Of a stretch of DNA of 28,602 bases, positions 1 through 11,515 are shown piece after piece. Origin of the DNA: Funneliformis mosseae. Taxonomy: Eukaryota; Glomeromycota; Glomeromycetes; Glomerales; Glomeraceae. How positions within the stretch are numbered: position 1 is the stretch's first letter; every line of letters starts with the position of its first letter. Both the position numbers and the translations under genes were made by a program. The notes beneath the pieces are model-generated. The model saw only the letters and a list, made by a program, of their open reading frames with translations, made no database searches and was not told where the DNA came from. The stretch is from assembly GCA_910592005.1 (NCBI GenBank), contig CAJVPP010000629.1, positions 1 to 28,602 on the forward strand, given 5' to 3'.

Positions 1-150
1 TTTTTTTCAGTTCAGATTAGAATTATAATCTGAAAAAAATCTGAACTGAACTGAAAATTTTCAGATTGATTTTTATGCAATCTAAAACTGATTTGAACTA
101 AACTAATCTGAAAAATCTTCAGATTAATCTGAACCGTTCAGAGCTTTAGT
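1..150. repeat. Degenerate CAGATT/CTGAA inverted-motif repeat
   Basis: The motif TCAGATTA and its reverse complement (TAATCTGA, and the related TTCAG/CTGAA) recur about ten times in both orientations within 150 bases, giving many short palindromes. It continues off the left edge of the window. It resembles what a CpG-containing palindromic satellite would look like after C->T and G->A decay, as seen directly in the GGTCC repeat at 6085-6757, but that origin is inferred here. Confidence 0.55.
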
Positions 151-1392
151 GCAAGGTTACTAAGTTATATTATCTGCTGCTAATTTCAAATCTTTAATAG
201 CTTTTTATATATAGAACTATTATCTGTAGTTATTATAAAAGTTTTATCTTAAAGTTCTTATTCATCTAATACTATAAGTAATATATTACCAATATAATTA
301 GTTATATAAGAATACAGAATATATTGAACTGAAAGAATAATTTTATAAATTAAAATTTAAGGTCAAGATATAAATAGATTATTCCTAGAAATTATGTTCT
401 ATCTAAAAATTATAAGTTAAGAATATTGCATTAGTATCTTTTTTATAATTAATAACTATAAGTAATTATATGCCTAATGAATAAATTTTTTAATATATTT
501 TAAATTAAGTATTTGAAAATTGAATCTAATTGAAAAATTAATTGTTTAAATGTCAAATTTGAAAGACTGTAAGTAACTAAGAATTACATATAATCTAATT
601 TGTAAAATGTTAATATAATTTAAGATAATGTGATTTTTTATAATAAATTTCTTTTGAAAAACATTTTTAATATTTTAATTTTGATTTACCTATATTTTTT
701 TTTTAATAAAAATTTTATTAGATTTTATTTTGTATAATTATAAATTAAAAATAAAAAATTTACTTACATTAATATCCTTTGTTCTTAAGTAATTTCATAT
801 TTACTTATAAAATGGTTAAAATAGTTACTAGTTTATATTTCTATCTTATAAGTTTTTTCACATTTCTTTTTAACTACTTCTTTTACTTTATAAATTATAT
901 ATTATACTTCTTCTCTAAAATTAGGTTCAAAATATTTTCAATCTAACTTTTAACTTTACATCATTTAACTTTATATTTTTTTAGTTTAGTTGCTCAAATT
1001 CAGTATTACTATTATTATTATGAGTTTCTTTAATTTCAGTTATTATTTATTATATTATTATATTATTTATATAAATATTAATAAAAATAATAAAAATAAA
1101 TAATAAAAATAAATAACACGTAATTTATTTTGCATTTTTTTTACATCTGAATGCTTCATATATTATTTTCTTTAATTTTTTTATATAGTAAATATATGAA
1201 TTTATTAGAAAACTTTAAAACTATATGAATTTTACTAAATTGAATAAATTTATATAGATGATCTAATGAAAATTCAATCAAAATTTTGTAATATGTATAT
1301 TATTCATTTAAAATAATCCAATCTAGATTATAATTTATATTTAGATTTTGATAGAATGATAGAATTTCAGATGATCAAATCATATCTCTAGT
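151..1392. other. AT-rich gene-free stretch
   Basis: Very AT-rich DNA with long A and T runs and short TTA/TAA repeats (notably around 1010-1110). I see no open frame of useful length, no splice-bounded exons and no RNA gene. Confidence 0.6.
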
Positions 1393-1535
1393 TGACCTGA
1401 ACTTTATTAAGTCAGATTATATTAGATAAATAGGTCAACCTGACCTGACATTAATTTAAAATCTACTGATCTAACCTGAATTTTTAAATTAGATTAGATC
1501 AAATAAACAGGTTAATCTAACTTGATTCAGAATTG
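1393..1535. repeat. Degenerate TGACCTGA / AGGTCA palindromic repeat
   Basis: Copies of GACCTGA, TAACCTGA, AGGTCAA, AGGTTAA and GTCAGATT alternate in both orientations over about 140 bases, so the stretch is a mosaic of short inverted repeats. It is GC-richer than its surroundings and has the same style as the repeats at 1-150 and 6085-6757. Probably a remnant of a dispersed palindromic satellite; its coding potential is nil. Confidence 0.5.
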
Positions 1536-1563
1536 TAATCATAAAAATTTTTTATAAAGAGTA

Positions 1564-2256
1564 CTTATAGTGACGATCAAAAGTATTACATCACTTTTAT
1601 ATTAAATTTAAAATATAAATTATGAAAGCTAATATAACAAATTTATATTTGTTTTAAAACCTAAATCTCAAACATTATTTTAAAATAAATTTTTTGTTTA
1701 ATTTATAGTATAATTTTATATAAATTATTTAATTTACAAAATAGTGAATTTTTAACTTTTTATTTAGAATAATAATAATAAAAATGAATACTTAATATCA
1801 ATCTTTAAGTAATTAAAAATTTGTATTTCAAATATTATAAAATTAGATTATTAATTATAAAGAAATCAGCTTTTAAAAATTATAAAAATCACTAAAAATC
1901 ATTATTTTATATATGTATAACATTGATTTTCGTTAATTTTTATAATTTTTAAAAGCTAATTTTTTTATAACTAATGATCTAATTTTTACAATATTTGAAA
2001 TGTAAACTCTTAATTACTTAAAACGAAAATTAAGTATTAATTTTTATTGTTACTATTCTAAATAAAAAGTTAAAAATTCACTATTTTGTAATCAAATAAT
2101 TTATATAAAATTATATTATAAATTAAATAAAAAAATTATTTTAAAATGATGTTTGAGATTCAGAGTTTAAAATAAATATAAATTTATTATGTTAACTTTC
2201 ATAATTTATATTTTAAATTTAATATAAAAGTGATATAATACTTTTAATCACTACTG
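1564..2256. mobile_element. Foldback / MITE-like element, Tc1-mariner style ends
   Basis: Two arms of about 335 bases (1564-1901 and 1923-2256) are reverse complements of each other around a 21-base loop (1902-1922). The right end, read inward, begins CAGTAGTGATTAAAAGTAT; the left end is the same with a few changes (TTATAGTGACGATCAAAAG). TA lies directly outside both ends (1562-1563 and 2257-2258), as expected for TA-target Tc1/mariner elements, and an inner CAAAAGTAT is common in such termini. There is no transposase, so it can only be non-autonomous. Most arm mismatches are C/T or G/A, with each arm having lost different C or G bases, so both arms decayed independently from one ancestral sequence. 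A transcript across it would be one long hairpin. Confidence 0.85.
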
Positions 2257-2310
2257 TATTAATATATTCTTAAAAGTGATATAAAAATGATAATTAAAAT
2301 ATTTACTGTA
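2257..2310. repeat. Second, degenerate copy of the foldback terminus
   Basis: Directly outside the foldback element, AAAAGTGATATAA and ACTGTATTA occur again in the same order as at its right end (2227-2260). This could be a tandem duplication of the terminus or the scar of an earlier nested insertion. Confidence 0.45.
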
Positions 2311-2887
2311 TTATTAATACAAATTATGATAATCTCAATTATATTATTCATAAATATCTTTTATTAAGATTCAAAAGGTTTTATATTTTGATATTTTAGA
2401 ATATTATTTGATTTATTAACAAATTTATAAAATGTGAATTCAAAAATTAAATTAACTTTTCAAATAAAATTATAAATAAATAAGGTTTTATTTTATTATT
2501 TAAAAATTTTAAATTGTAATTATATCTTATAAAAAACCTTATATATTTGTATTTTCTTTTGATTAATTTATCAAGTAGAATTATATTTAATTATATCTTT
2601 TATATAAATCAATAATTATTTTTTTAAATAATTTGATTTTAAGAAAAAGAGTAATATAATCTATAATTTTATATTATTCATATCTGCAAAATCAAATAAC
2701 TTTTATTTAAAGATAACAGGATCCTGAACAATCTATGTATAGATCAGATGAAAATTTCAAAATTTACTATTATCAATAAGTAAACTATTTTCAATTCTGC
2801 TAAGCAAACTCTCATTATGACTTAATAAAATTTGACTCTATTAAACAAACTGTTTTGTGACTTATATATATTAAGTAAAATTTGTAG
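2311..2887. other. AT-rich stretch without recognisable features
   Basis: No coding frame, repeat or RNA structure stands out. Composition matches the rest of the first 13 kb. Confidence 0.55.
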
Positions 2888-3165
2888 TTTCTTTATATTA
2901 AATTCAAAATTGGCATTTAAAACTTACTTTTTATAATTAAATGAAGTTGTAGAACAAATAAATTATATATAATATTCAAATTTCAAAAGTATATAATAGA
3001 TAGTTAAGGCTCACAATAAATTTTCATACTCTATTTAGCAGTTTTTTTATATTAAACTTAAAATTAACATTCAAAAATTACTTTTTATAATTAAGTAAAG
3101 TTGTAAAGTAAACAAAATCAAATATAATATATAATGTTCAAATTTTAAAAATATAAAACTGTTAA
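2888..3165 (+). repeat. Diverged two-copy direct repeat, about 157-bp period
   Basis: A segment beginning TTTATATTAAATTCAAAATT (about 2891-2990) recurs at about 3048-3160 as TTTATATTAAACTTAAAATT. The block ACTTTTTATAATTAA and the following AAGTTGTA are shared, and ATATAATATTCAAATTTC corresponds to ATATAATGTTCAAATTTT. Most differences are transitions. Function unknown. Confidence 0.6.
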
Positions 3166-3460
3166 AAAATGACAAATTTTACTATAACAAAACATCAAAA
3201 ATTATAAAAAATGTTACTAAATAAAAATAATGCAACTTTTAATGATTGATTCATAGATAGTATTGTACAAAAATTTGGAAAAAGAACAAAAAACTTATTT
3301 TTCCTCCCTCAAACCTACTGATCTTACTTTCTACTTATAGATTTTTTAGATTATACAGATATATAAACAAATTTTATCTTTGTCACGTTAAAATTATATT
3401 ATATAATTTTTTTGTTATGCTGTTACATTTAATTTTACTATGTGATTATGTATAAATTTG

Positions 3461-3604
3461 TTACACTATTATATATAAAAATAGCTTAAATTTTTATTAC
3501 ACAATCACATATAAAAATAGATCAAAATTTTATTACACAATCACATATAAAAATAGATCAAAATTTTATTACACTATCACATATTAAATTAATTTAAAAA
3601 TTAT
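3461..3604 (+). repeat. 36-bp tandem repeat, four units
   Basis: Units start at 3461, 3497, 3533 and 3569, an exact 36-base period. Each begins TTACACAATCACATATAAA or a close variant; the two middle units are almost identical and the outer two have diverged. No coding role is visible. Confidence 0.85.
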
Positions 3605-4440
3605 ATGTTAATTTTATTTACTTGTCTTAATTTAAGAAGTACAGTTCTTGACGAAAAAAATGGCAGAAAGTTTTTTTGAATAATAAAAGTTTTTAATAAA
3701 TAACTTTTAAATTTTTTTTTATTCTTAAATGCTTTTGATTAAGGAATTATACACTCAAAAAATTAAAATATAAAAAGTATTCTTCTTCTTTGTCAATCTG
3801 AATTTAAATACAAGTTAAAATACTAAAAAATTAGAAAGTTGGCCTTTTTTCTCATTAATTTAACTTCATGCTTTCTATTTTCTACTTCTTTAATTAAAAT
3901 ATATTATTTCTATTATAAAACATTTAACTAAACATTTTTTTTATTAGTGAGTGAAGCTCGTTAATATAGTAAAATATTTTGTAATCTTAATTTTAATGAT
4001 CAAACATTTAAATTTGACCTTATTTTACAATCGCAAAAATTTTTTCATATTAAAATATGCATTGCAAACTTCAAATAATACACATAGCATTTGGACTAGT
4101 AATACATATAAAATACTATATAATTGTTTATACAAATTCTTACAAAAAAATATTAATTATATATTAAAAGATTGCACTGCTATTCTTTTCATCAGGGACT
4201 GTATAGTTATTTTTTTTGATTATATTTGATATCACACATATTTTCAAAAATATATTTCTGCTATACAAACTAATTATTGAGTTTGATAATTTTTATCTTT
4301 GCTATGCAAATACATATCTAACTATATTAAAATTTTGCTATTTGCTATGCAAAATTTTAGGTGACTTAATCAAAAAATTTTTATATTTAATAAGCAATCT
4401 CAAATCTAACATATACATATATTGTTCAGATTCTAAGATA
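3605..4440. other. AT-rich stretch, stop-poor but not a credible gene
   Basis: Plus-strand frames at 3951-4229 and 4216-4467 happen to be open for 92 and 83 codons. The first opens only at a GTG, both are dominated by Ile, Asn, Lys, Leu and Tyr as AT-rich DNA would give, and neither has flanking splice sites or a recognisable motif. The string TTTGCTATGCAAA occurs twice (about 4299 and 4338), with a variant near 4257. I treat the stretch as non-coding. Confidence 0.5.
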
Positions 4441-4578
4441 ATGCTACAACTAGTTGCAATTATATAATGCTTATTTGTTACCAGTTGCATATAGTTGCAA
4501 CTTAATTTTATTAATATTGTAACTAGTTGTAATTCTGCAATACTTATTTATCACCAGTTACAACTAGTTACAGTATCT
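4441..4578 (+). repeat. 73-bp tandem duplication rich in ACTAGTTG palindromes
   Basis: Copy 1 starts near 4441 and copy 2 near 4514. The ACTAGTTG core sits 73 bases apart, followed in both by a TACTTATTT or TGCTTATTT block and CCAGTT. In copy 2, GTAACTAGTTG and CAACTAGTTAC form an inverted pair, so each copy can also fold. Differences between copies are mostly G/A and C/T. Confidence 0.7.
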
Positions 4579-6084
4579 TTATTCTTATTATTTTGTATCT
4601 GCAAGTAAAGATACTATTATTATAATTTGCTATATTTTAAATAAAAATAATAGTGAATTTAACTGATTCTTTTATATAAATATTTAATATTTACAATAAA
4701 AATTGTGTTATATAAAATCTTATTTGTAAAATAAATTTTTATATATTCAACTCAAAAATATATTTTTATATTAAATATATGTTCCAAATAGATTATCTGA
4801 TAAATAAGCTAAATTTTTATTTTTTTTTCAAATGTTTTTTAATATGATATATTATAAAAATTAACCTAAAAAGAGTTCATAAAAAATATTATCAATTTTG
4901 GACAAAAAAATTAATATTATAATAAATTGTTCTAAGAAAATTATATTAATATTAAATATTTATTAATATTGCTACTTTTATTCTTTTTGCACAATTAAAG
5001 CTATTAAAATAGATTTTAGGATTCAGTTGATAAAGAAAATAAAGAAATATTAAGAATTAAAAAAATTAGTTAATAATAATATAACCTTAAAAATATATAA
5101 ATATTTCTAAAATCTAATAAATATACACTAAAATACAGAATAAATAAAGAATAAAAAAGAAAATTAAAAAATTAGAAAGGCAAATAACTAATAGTAATAA
5201 TAAATCACTAAATTAATTGGATAATATAGATAGTAATTAAAGTATTTATTATTAAATTAATTACTTATTTACTAATAATAAAGAACAAAAAAAAGGCAAT
5301 AATATTGTAATCAATTTTATTATTTTAGCAAAATATGCAAATAAGTTACATTAGCAATTTTAATGCAAAGAAAACTAAATTATCTTAAGATAAGATTAGT
5401 ATTACAAAAATCTATATAATTATTTAAGAGTATCTTTGAGAATTAAATCTTATCTAATAAAATTATAAAATTTAAATACTTTTACATTTTATTATTAATT
5501 TTTATTTAATTACAATTTTTATTAATTCTTATTTCATCTTTACTATATGCAATTTAAATTTTCTATTTCTTTTTGGATTAATATATTTTAAAAGTATAAA
5601 TTTTAATATATATTATCAAATATAGCATTTTTGCCATTTAATCTCAGAAGTATTAGAAGTGATAATAAAGGGAGGAGGGTATTGATTACATTCTCTTTGT
5701 GCTCTTGTGATGCTTAAAATTTTATTATTAAGTGACAGCAATGTATACTATATTAAGTGAAAAGTATAAATTTTAATATTAATAAAAATATATAGCAAAC
5801 TTGAAGAATTCTTCCAATAATATAAAATATAACCCGAAGTCCAAGCAAATTCTTAATGAATATTGGTAACAAATCATTCATTTCTAAAGGAGTTTTTAGC
5901 ATGTCTAGTGTTGCCATTTCCATAAAAAAATAAAATTTAAGAATTGTATTATAGAAAATAAATAGACCAATGATGGATTTAAGGATTTTATTAAGATAAG
6001 ATGAACATAAAATGAATAAAATCAATCACTAAAAATTTATATATTTCATATCAGTGACTTGAATTTCAATAGAAAAATATAAGG
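4579..6084. other. AT-rich stretch, one weak hydrophobic frame
   Basis: Mostly featureless AT-rich DNA. On the minus strand 6025-5753 is open for 90 codons and encodes a hydrophobic peptide containing EMATLDMLKTPLEMNDLL followed by two possible membrane stretches. No neighbouring exon, family motif or splice sites support it. The purine cluster AAAGGGAGGAGGG near 5667 is the only GC-rich spot. It may be a relic of a coding sequence. Confidence 0.35.
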
Positions 6085-6757
6085 TTGGATCAGTCTAATC
6101 TGATCTAGTCTAAAAGACCGTCTTTCATCTTTTTTAGAATCAGACTGGTCTATAAGTTAATCTTAAGACTGGTCTTGCATTATTTAGTTCTACTAGTTCA
6201 GTCCGGTCTAAATATTGTTTCTTTCTCTGTTTAAATCAGAATTAATCCTAAGACTGATCTCAGTCCTACCAGTTCAATCTAGTCCAAGATTTGTTTCCTT
6301 CTCAATCCAAATTGATTTACAAGAATAGTCCAAGGATTGATATAGAACATATTAGAAATAAATATTCATCTGATATATACATATTTAATGATATATAAAA
6401 AGTATAATAATAATTATATACAAAATGATTACTATGTCTTTGTTAATTTTGTTATTTTTTTATTTCTATTTAGAACATTATCATTATAATAAAATGTTAG
6501 GACATGTTCAAGGACTTATGGACTAGTCTATTTCATAAGAAAGATAAAAACTGGACCAGGTTGAACTAACTATAATTTTGTAATATTTTATAAATAAAAT
6601 AAGTATTTTATAATATTAATCCTTAATTTAAAATAATATATGCTATAAATAATAAAGGATCAGTCTGGATTGGTTCTCAGAATAAGGACTGAAGATCGCA
6701 AGAACCAGTTCTATTAACTAATCTAAAACTGGTCTTATCAGAACTGATTCATCCCTA
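6085..6757 (-). repeat. Decayed copy of GGTCC/GGACC palindromic repeat element
   Basis: Read on the minus strand from 6757, this begins TAGGGATGAATCAG and aligns base for base with the start of the element at 28247. Similarity then continues, with small indels, through a conserved AT-rich centre to the end of the window copy (about 6405 here). The rest (6085-6400) continues with the same GACCAGTC/GACTAGTC motifs and is probably the other half of the element, beyond the right edge of the other copy. In the first 114 aligned bases there are 23 substitutions, all G->A or C->T in this copy; transversions begin only in the AT-rich centre. The GACCGGTC palindromes seen in the other copy have become GACCAGTT, GATTAGTT and AACTGGTT. 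Coding potential is nil. Confidence 0.85.
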
Positions 6758-7309
6758 CTAAAAATATATTTAATTTAGTAAAATTTCTGTTTAATTGTAC
6801 GTATTCAACACTAATTTTTTTTCATTTTGAGAATTGATTGCATTACATTTTTTTCAATCCAAAAATTTTTATAAACAATTAAGTTTAACAATAAATTTAC
6901 AAACACTGGATTCACAAAAAATATTTGAGGCAACATACCAAAATAGTTCGAATTGTTCAATATTAAATTTTTGTAATAAATCTATAAATCTTCAAATAAT
7001 AGATCTAATATTGTTAATATATAATTACACTCTCTAAGTAGAGTTGTTAAAATATTGATCTTATGATAATAGCATTTATAACTACAAAAAACTAATTGCT
7101 TTAGAATATAATAACATCAAACTAATATTTTAAATCATGTAACTTACAAGAAAGAAATTATTTCAGATGCTAATATAACATCTTCAGAATAAAATGTTAC
7201 AAGTTTAGTTTTTCATTTTTGTAAATCATTCAAATTTCTCTGTAATATTAATATAATTTTTTTATTGATTATATTATTATAATATAGATTTATAAATAAT
7301 AAATACAAT
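6758..7309. other. AT-rich stretch, no convincing gene
   Basis: A 67-codon frame at 6834-7037 (plus) reads without a stop but has no recognisable motif, no splice sites and no support from neighbours. Otherwise nothing beyond AT-rich DNA. Confidence 0.45.
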
Positions 7310-8640
7310 ATTATTTATTATCAAATTGTTTGATGAATTATTAATAAACTTTAAAACCTTCTCATCTATTTGTTCTGTATCTAATTTTTTATTAAACGAT
7401 TTTATTAATGCAGTTTTATCTTCAAGTTTTAATATTCTAAACTATTTCAGCTTTGTCTAATTGGTAAAATTAATAATACGAGACTCAATTGACCTATAAT
7501 TACAACATGTATTAATTAACATTAACTACTAAGTTATCATCTTCAACTAAATCATTAAGAGTCATATCAGTATTATACAAAAAACTTACTATACTCTAAT
7601 GTTTTTCTTTTCTAACTGCTCTATCTCTATATTCCAAATCTCTTCCAAGTTTTTGAAATTATTAATTATTTTATCTATAAACACCATCAAAATAATTACC
7701 AGAAATTTAATAAAAGAGTTGGGTTTATTGAGATCAAAACAAACCTACTATATTATTTGTTATTTTTTTATATAAAATACTATTATTCATATTTTCACTT
7801 CTGACTTTTAACACAAGATAAATAGTAGTAACTTCATCATTAAAGCTTTCTGTATTTGATATTACTAAAAAATTGATCACTTTCAATATGTTTGTCATTA
7901 TTTTGAATTTTCTGATTATATGAGTATTCTGCAATCATTTCAGATCCATAAGATTCATATGATGCTTTCACAAGGTTGATTTCTTACTTATCTATAATAA
8001 TCTTAACTTACAAACAAGTTCTATTAGAACTGCTAAATAGTTGTAAGAACAAATCATTTTAGACCTATCTTAAAATTGCAATATTTTGTTGTCATATAAT
8101 CTATTTCTGATATTTAAATCATAATTAAAGGTATATAAGAGTTATTAAAATTAGCATTACCTATCTCTAGTCGAGCATGAATTACTTTGTTAAAAAATTT
8201 TTGTATATTTGAGTTATTAATCTTATGAGTTTAATCAATGATTAATAAAATAATATGTTTATTCACCCAAGATTTATGGTAAAAAGCATAATAAAAGAAA
8301 ATTGCATATAAGAAAAACAGTAAGTATACTAATCTTTTTGATTTAGGTAGTAACTTGACAAGATTTTTTAAAAACCCCCTAACATTTAACGAATAAGTAT
8401 ACTTATCTCTGTGTCTCAGGTAGTAATCTGGTAAAAGGTGCCTTTCTATCAAAATTGAACATATTCACTTTAGAAACTTCATGGTTTTTAGTTTCTATTT
8501 TGAACTTGAAGTATTTTAGTCAAATGTCAGCTAAACCCTTAATATTATTGGTGTTTAGTTGCAAATTAACAATCACTTTAAAATTTGAGAAAAAGAAATC
8601 AAAAAAAGACCAGTTAGATGATTTTCTGCTATTAAGGTAG
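7310..8640 (-). pseudogene. Decayed unrecognised protein-coding relic
   Basis: Reading the minus strand gives several blocks of non-random, coding-like peptide joined by frameshifts and stops. From upstream: one block near 8630-8410 containing SSNWSFFDFF, NLQLNTNNIKGLADI and TRLLPETQR; one at 8452-8231 containing DYYLRHRDKYTYSLNVRGF; one at about 7900-7730 containing NDEVTTIYLVLKVRSENMN; and one at about 7440-7310 containing KLEDKTALIKSFNKKLD. I do not recognise the family. Within it a coding segment is duplicated in tandem (8318-8358 and 8391-8431, offset 73 bases): one copy reads LLPKSKRLVYL and the other LLPETQR-stop-VYL in another frame, so a frameshift separates them. In-frame stops are all one transition from Trp, Gln or Arg codons. 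It may be a transposon protein or a member of a lineage-specific family. Borders are approximate. Confidence 0.45.
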
Positions 8641-10214
8641 GCAACGATTTCTACAAGAATTTTAAACATAGATTAATTTGAAAGCAGTCCTCTTATATTA
8701 TTTAACTATTTGTGCTCACACCTTCTTATCTGAAATATAGCTTGTTAGATATTATTATGGTAATAAATTTAAGTTTTGGTTAATTAACCGTAATATAAAT
8801 TTAATTTTTTATCTTTTTTATCACAATATCTATAATTTTTATAAATATAAATAATACAATCATTATATAATCAATTTCATTAGTTATAATATTTAGTTTT
8901 ATGTAATAATGTACATGACATGTTTAGGAATTTAAAACATTAATTTGAATGTATTTTTACTAATTTATAGTCCCAAATTTATACTAAATAAAAAACATTA
9001 AATTTATATCAATTTTATGCTGATAAAGCATAAAATAATATCATACTATTATGAGGATGAGCGTATCAGTATCTGTTCAGTTATTCTCATAATAATCTTA
9101 TGCTTATTAATGAATAAATATTTTAATTAGTATCAAGGAAATCTGTGCAGTAATTAAATCTTTTATTATTACTTACTGTTATTTTCATTAGAATTGTATT
9201 ATCTATGTAATTTAGCTTAATTACAATTATATTGTGAATTTCATTTGGAAGGAGCCAGTAATTCTCAATTTTATCTTTAGATTTCTACTCTTCTTAGGCA
9301 TAAGTACCTCTACTATAAGATTAGGCTAGGATTTGTTCTAAAAGCAAATGACTCTGGTATTAGAAATCAATGTAATAGTATCAATAAGAAAAAAATAAAT
9401 AGTTAAAAGCACTTCATATCATTCCATCATATCTACCACTAAATATCTGAAGCTTTTTATAGATCGAAATGATGCATCTAGCTCTTTGCTTCCTTTACAT
9501 GTTTTTATTACCATTAGATAACAATAATAAGTAATGGAATCATACTTAGAATAAGGAAATAATAAACAAAAATACTCACTTGTTGCACCAGAAAATCTAA
9601 TATTAGCAGGAATGTTCTTTATAGGATTAAATACTATAGCAAATTATAGCAAATATCTTCACAATTATATGGATAAGACCTTTGTAAAAGTCTGAATAAA
9701 TTTGATAACATAAACAGTTCTATTCTCTTACTATTAAAAATCTTTCACATTATGTTTATCTGTTTAAAAAATATAATCATCTAATGAATAATTTTTTGTA
9801 GTAATAAAAATCAAGTTCTGCGTATGATTAAGTAAAATTTTATGATATCATATAATACCAATTTTAATGCATTCTATTTTAATTTAGTGATGATTTAAAT
9901 TAATTTGATAATTTTATGTGATTTATTTTAATTATAAATAAATAATATAGTTCACTTTAAAATCAATTATTTTTATTAAAATATAACATATTTAGTCTTT
10001 TTAATAATTCACACAATAGATTTTAATAATTACTATTTAAAAAGTTATTATATAAAGAAAAATTACACTTTATACTACAACTAGAAATTAGAAACTAAAT
10101 ATAATCCAATGCAATTTTTGATAAAATTGGTAAATTAAATTGCATTTTCATCCAAAAAAATATTAAAGTTAACATATTTTCAATTAATTAATTTGTTAAT
10201 CTACAATAAATTGA
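8641..10214. other. AT-rich intergenic stretch with one coding-like fragment
   Basis: Mostly featureless. On the minus strand around 9320-9180 a reading containing KSKDKIENYWLLPNEIH and LNYIDNTILMKITV looks coding-like but has a stop and no identified relatives, so it may belong to the same relic as 7310-8640. The rest (9360-10214) shows no gene. Confidence 0.35.
9026..9105. repeat. Short interrupted palindrome
   Basis: AAGCATAA (9026-9033) and TATTATGAG (9047-9055) face CTCATAATA (9086-9094) and TTATGCTT (9098-9105), giving a two-step stem around a 30-base centre. It could be a tiny MITE remnant or a fold in a transcript; nothing else supports a function. Confidence 0.5.
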
Positions 10215-11515
10215 CTATTCTCTTAATAGTTCATTTAATGGATTAGAAAGTTCTGTAATTACTGAATATTGACAAATATCTTTAAATGGAATTTTCATTT
10301 TAATGTACAATGGATTAAAAACACAAGCAGCATAAAATAAAGATCTTATAGGATATTGTGAAATATGCATTGAAAATTTATTATATGCAACAATAAATGC
10401 TGATCAAAAACTATTATAAATATCCTTTGGGTTAAAATTAAATTGTGTAATAATATTAGATTTAAAATCTTGTATTACAAGATTTCCTTCAAATAAGATG
10501 TAAATTATTTAAGATAACCTTCAATAAATGAAAAAATTAGCTTATTATGTTACTAGAAAAAATCTAAATTCTGAACAAATTCTTATCTATAAAATTTATA
10601 TAGATTGTAACTATTCTTCTTTTTTATTTATCTTATAAATTTCATTAATTGCAAAAATTGATAAATACTTTGTATTACTTTCATATTCTTGATAAAAAGA
10701 AGATTAAAATAATCAATATGATCTTTAGTATAAAATATCATATTAAATTATGAATTCTAATGCGTTTTATTTGGTAATGAAATTTTACAAGCATTTTTAA
10801 TTTCATGTATTTTAAAATAAATTAAGTAATACCTTTTTTTGTGCTGATGCATTTACATATATCTCCTTAATTTTTGATAATAATAACTTTAAAAGACTAA
10901 AATCTGGATAAGTTCTCCAAGTGTCACTATTAAAAAAAATATATATATTAATGAAAATTATTATAAATATTAAATAAAATTTTAAATAATTTAATAAATT
11001 TATTTATATTTATCCAATAAAATTTATAATATGAGTTAAACATAACATATGAATTAATTGTGATATTATTAGTTTTAAAACTTCTTTATAGCATTTTTCA
11101 TGTATATTACAAAATCTAAAAGAAATAATCTTGGTAAGAATTAGAGAATATTATAATTAGTTTAAATAGTTAAAAGTATTTCTTTTATTATTGAATTATT
11201 GATACAATTTAAAAGTCAACTGATATAAGTTTTGTATTTTAACGAAAGGAAAAAATAATACTTTTTGAGCAATTATTTATAGTCTTATCTATTATTATTA
11301 CTATAAATTTTTAATTAAAGTAATTTTAAAGTAAAAAAATGTTTATCAAAAATATTAGATAAATATATTTGACGAAAGATAGAAGCTTAAGAAATTACAC
11401 TTTTTTCTTTAAGATGCTTTTTTAAAAAAAAAGAAGTTGATTTATTTTTTCTAAAGAAATATTTGCAAAGGAAAAAGCTTTAATTAAATCCTCTATGATT
11501 TCACTTTTATATTTA
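10215..11515 (-). pseudogene. Decayed hAT-superfamily transposase
   Basis: hAT transposases are RNase H-fold DDE enzymes that cut and paste DNA transposons. On the minus strand coding-like blocks appear in family order: EDLIKAFSFANISLEKIN near 11500-11440; the first catalytic region, read as IDKTINN, with its Asp codon at 11289-11287; NTKLISVDF to about 11212; KCYKEVLK, then QLIHMLCLTHIINF near 11105-11030; a stretch ending with KTH-stop-NS-stop-F at 10760-10745; and YPIRSLFYAACVFNP to the terminal stop at 10217-10215. KTH-stop-NS-stop fits the common TRWNSW motif with Arg CGT->CAT and two Trp TGG->TAG/TAA. DET has become DKT, and a following Asp is Asn, again G->A. Many stops and frameshifts follow the same pattern (for example FRQ->FR-stop at 11241-11239). 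Its N-terminal BED finger and TIRs were not found. The family assignment rests on remembered motifs. Confidence 0.7.

Noticed and set aside
3461..3604. CRISPR-like array
   Set aside because: Units are contiguous tandem copies without unique spacers, in a eukaryotic genome.
3951..4467. Two overlapping plus-strand open frames (92 and 83 codons)
   Set aside because: GTG start in a eukaryotic setting, AT-driven amino-acid content, no splice sites, no motif.
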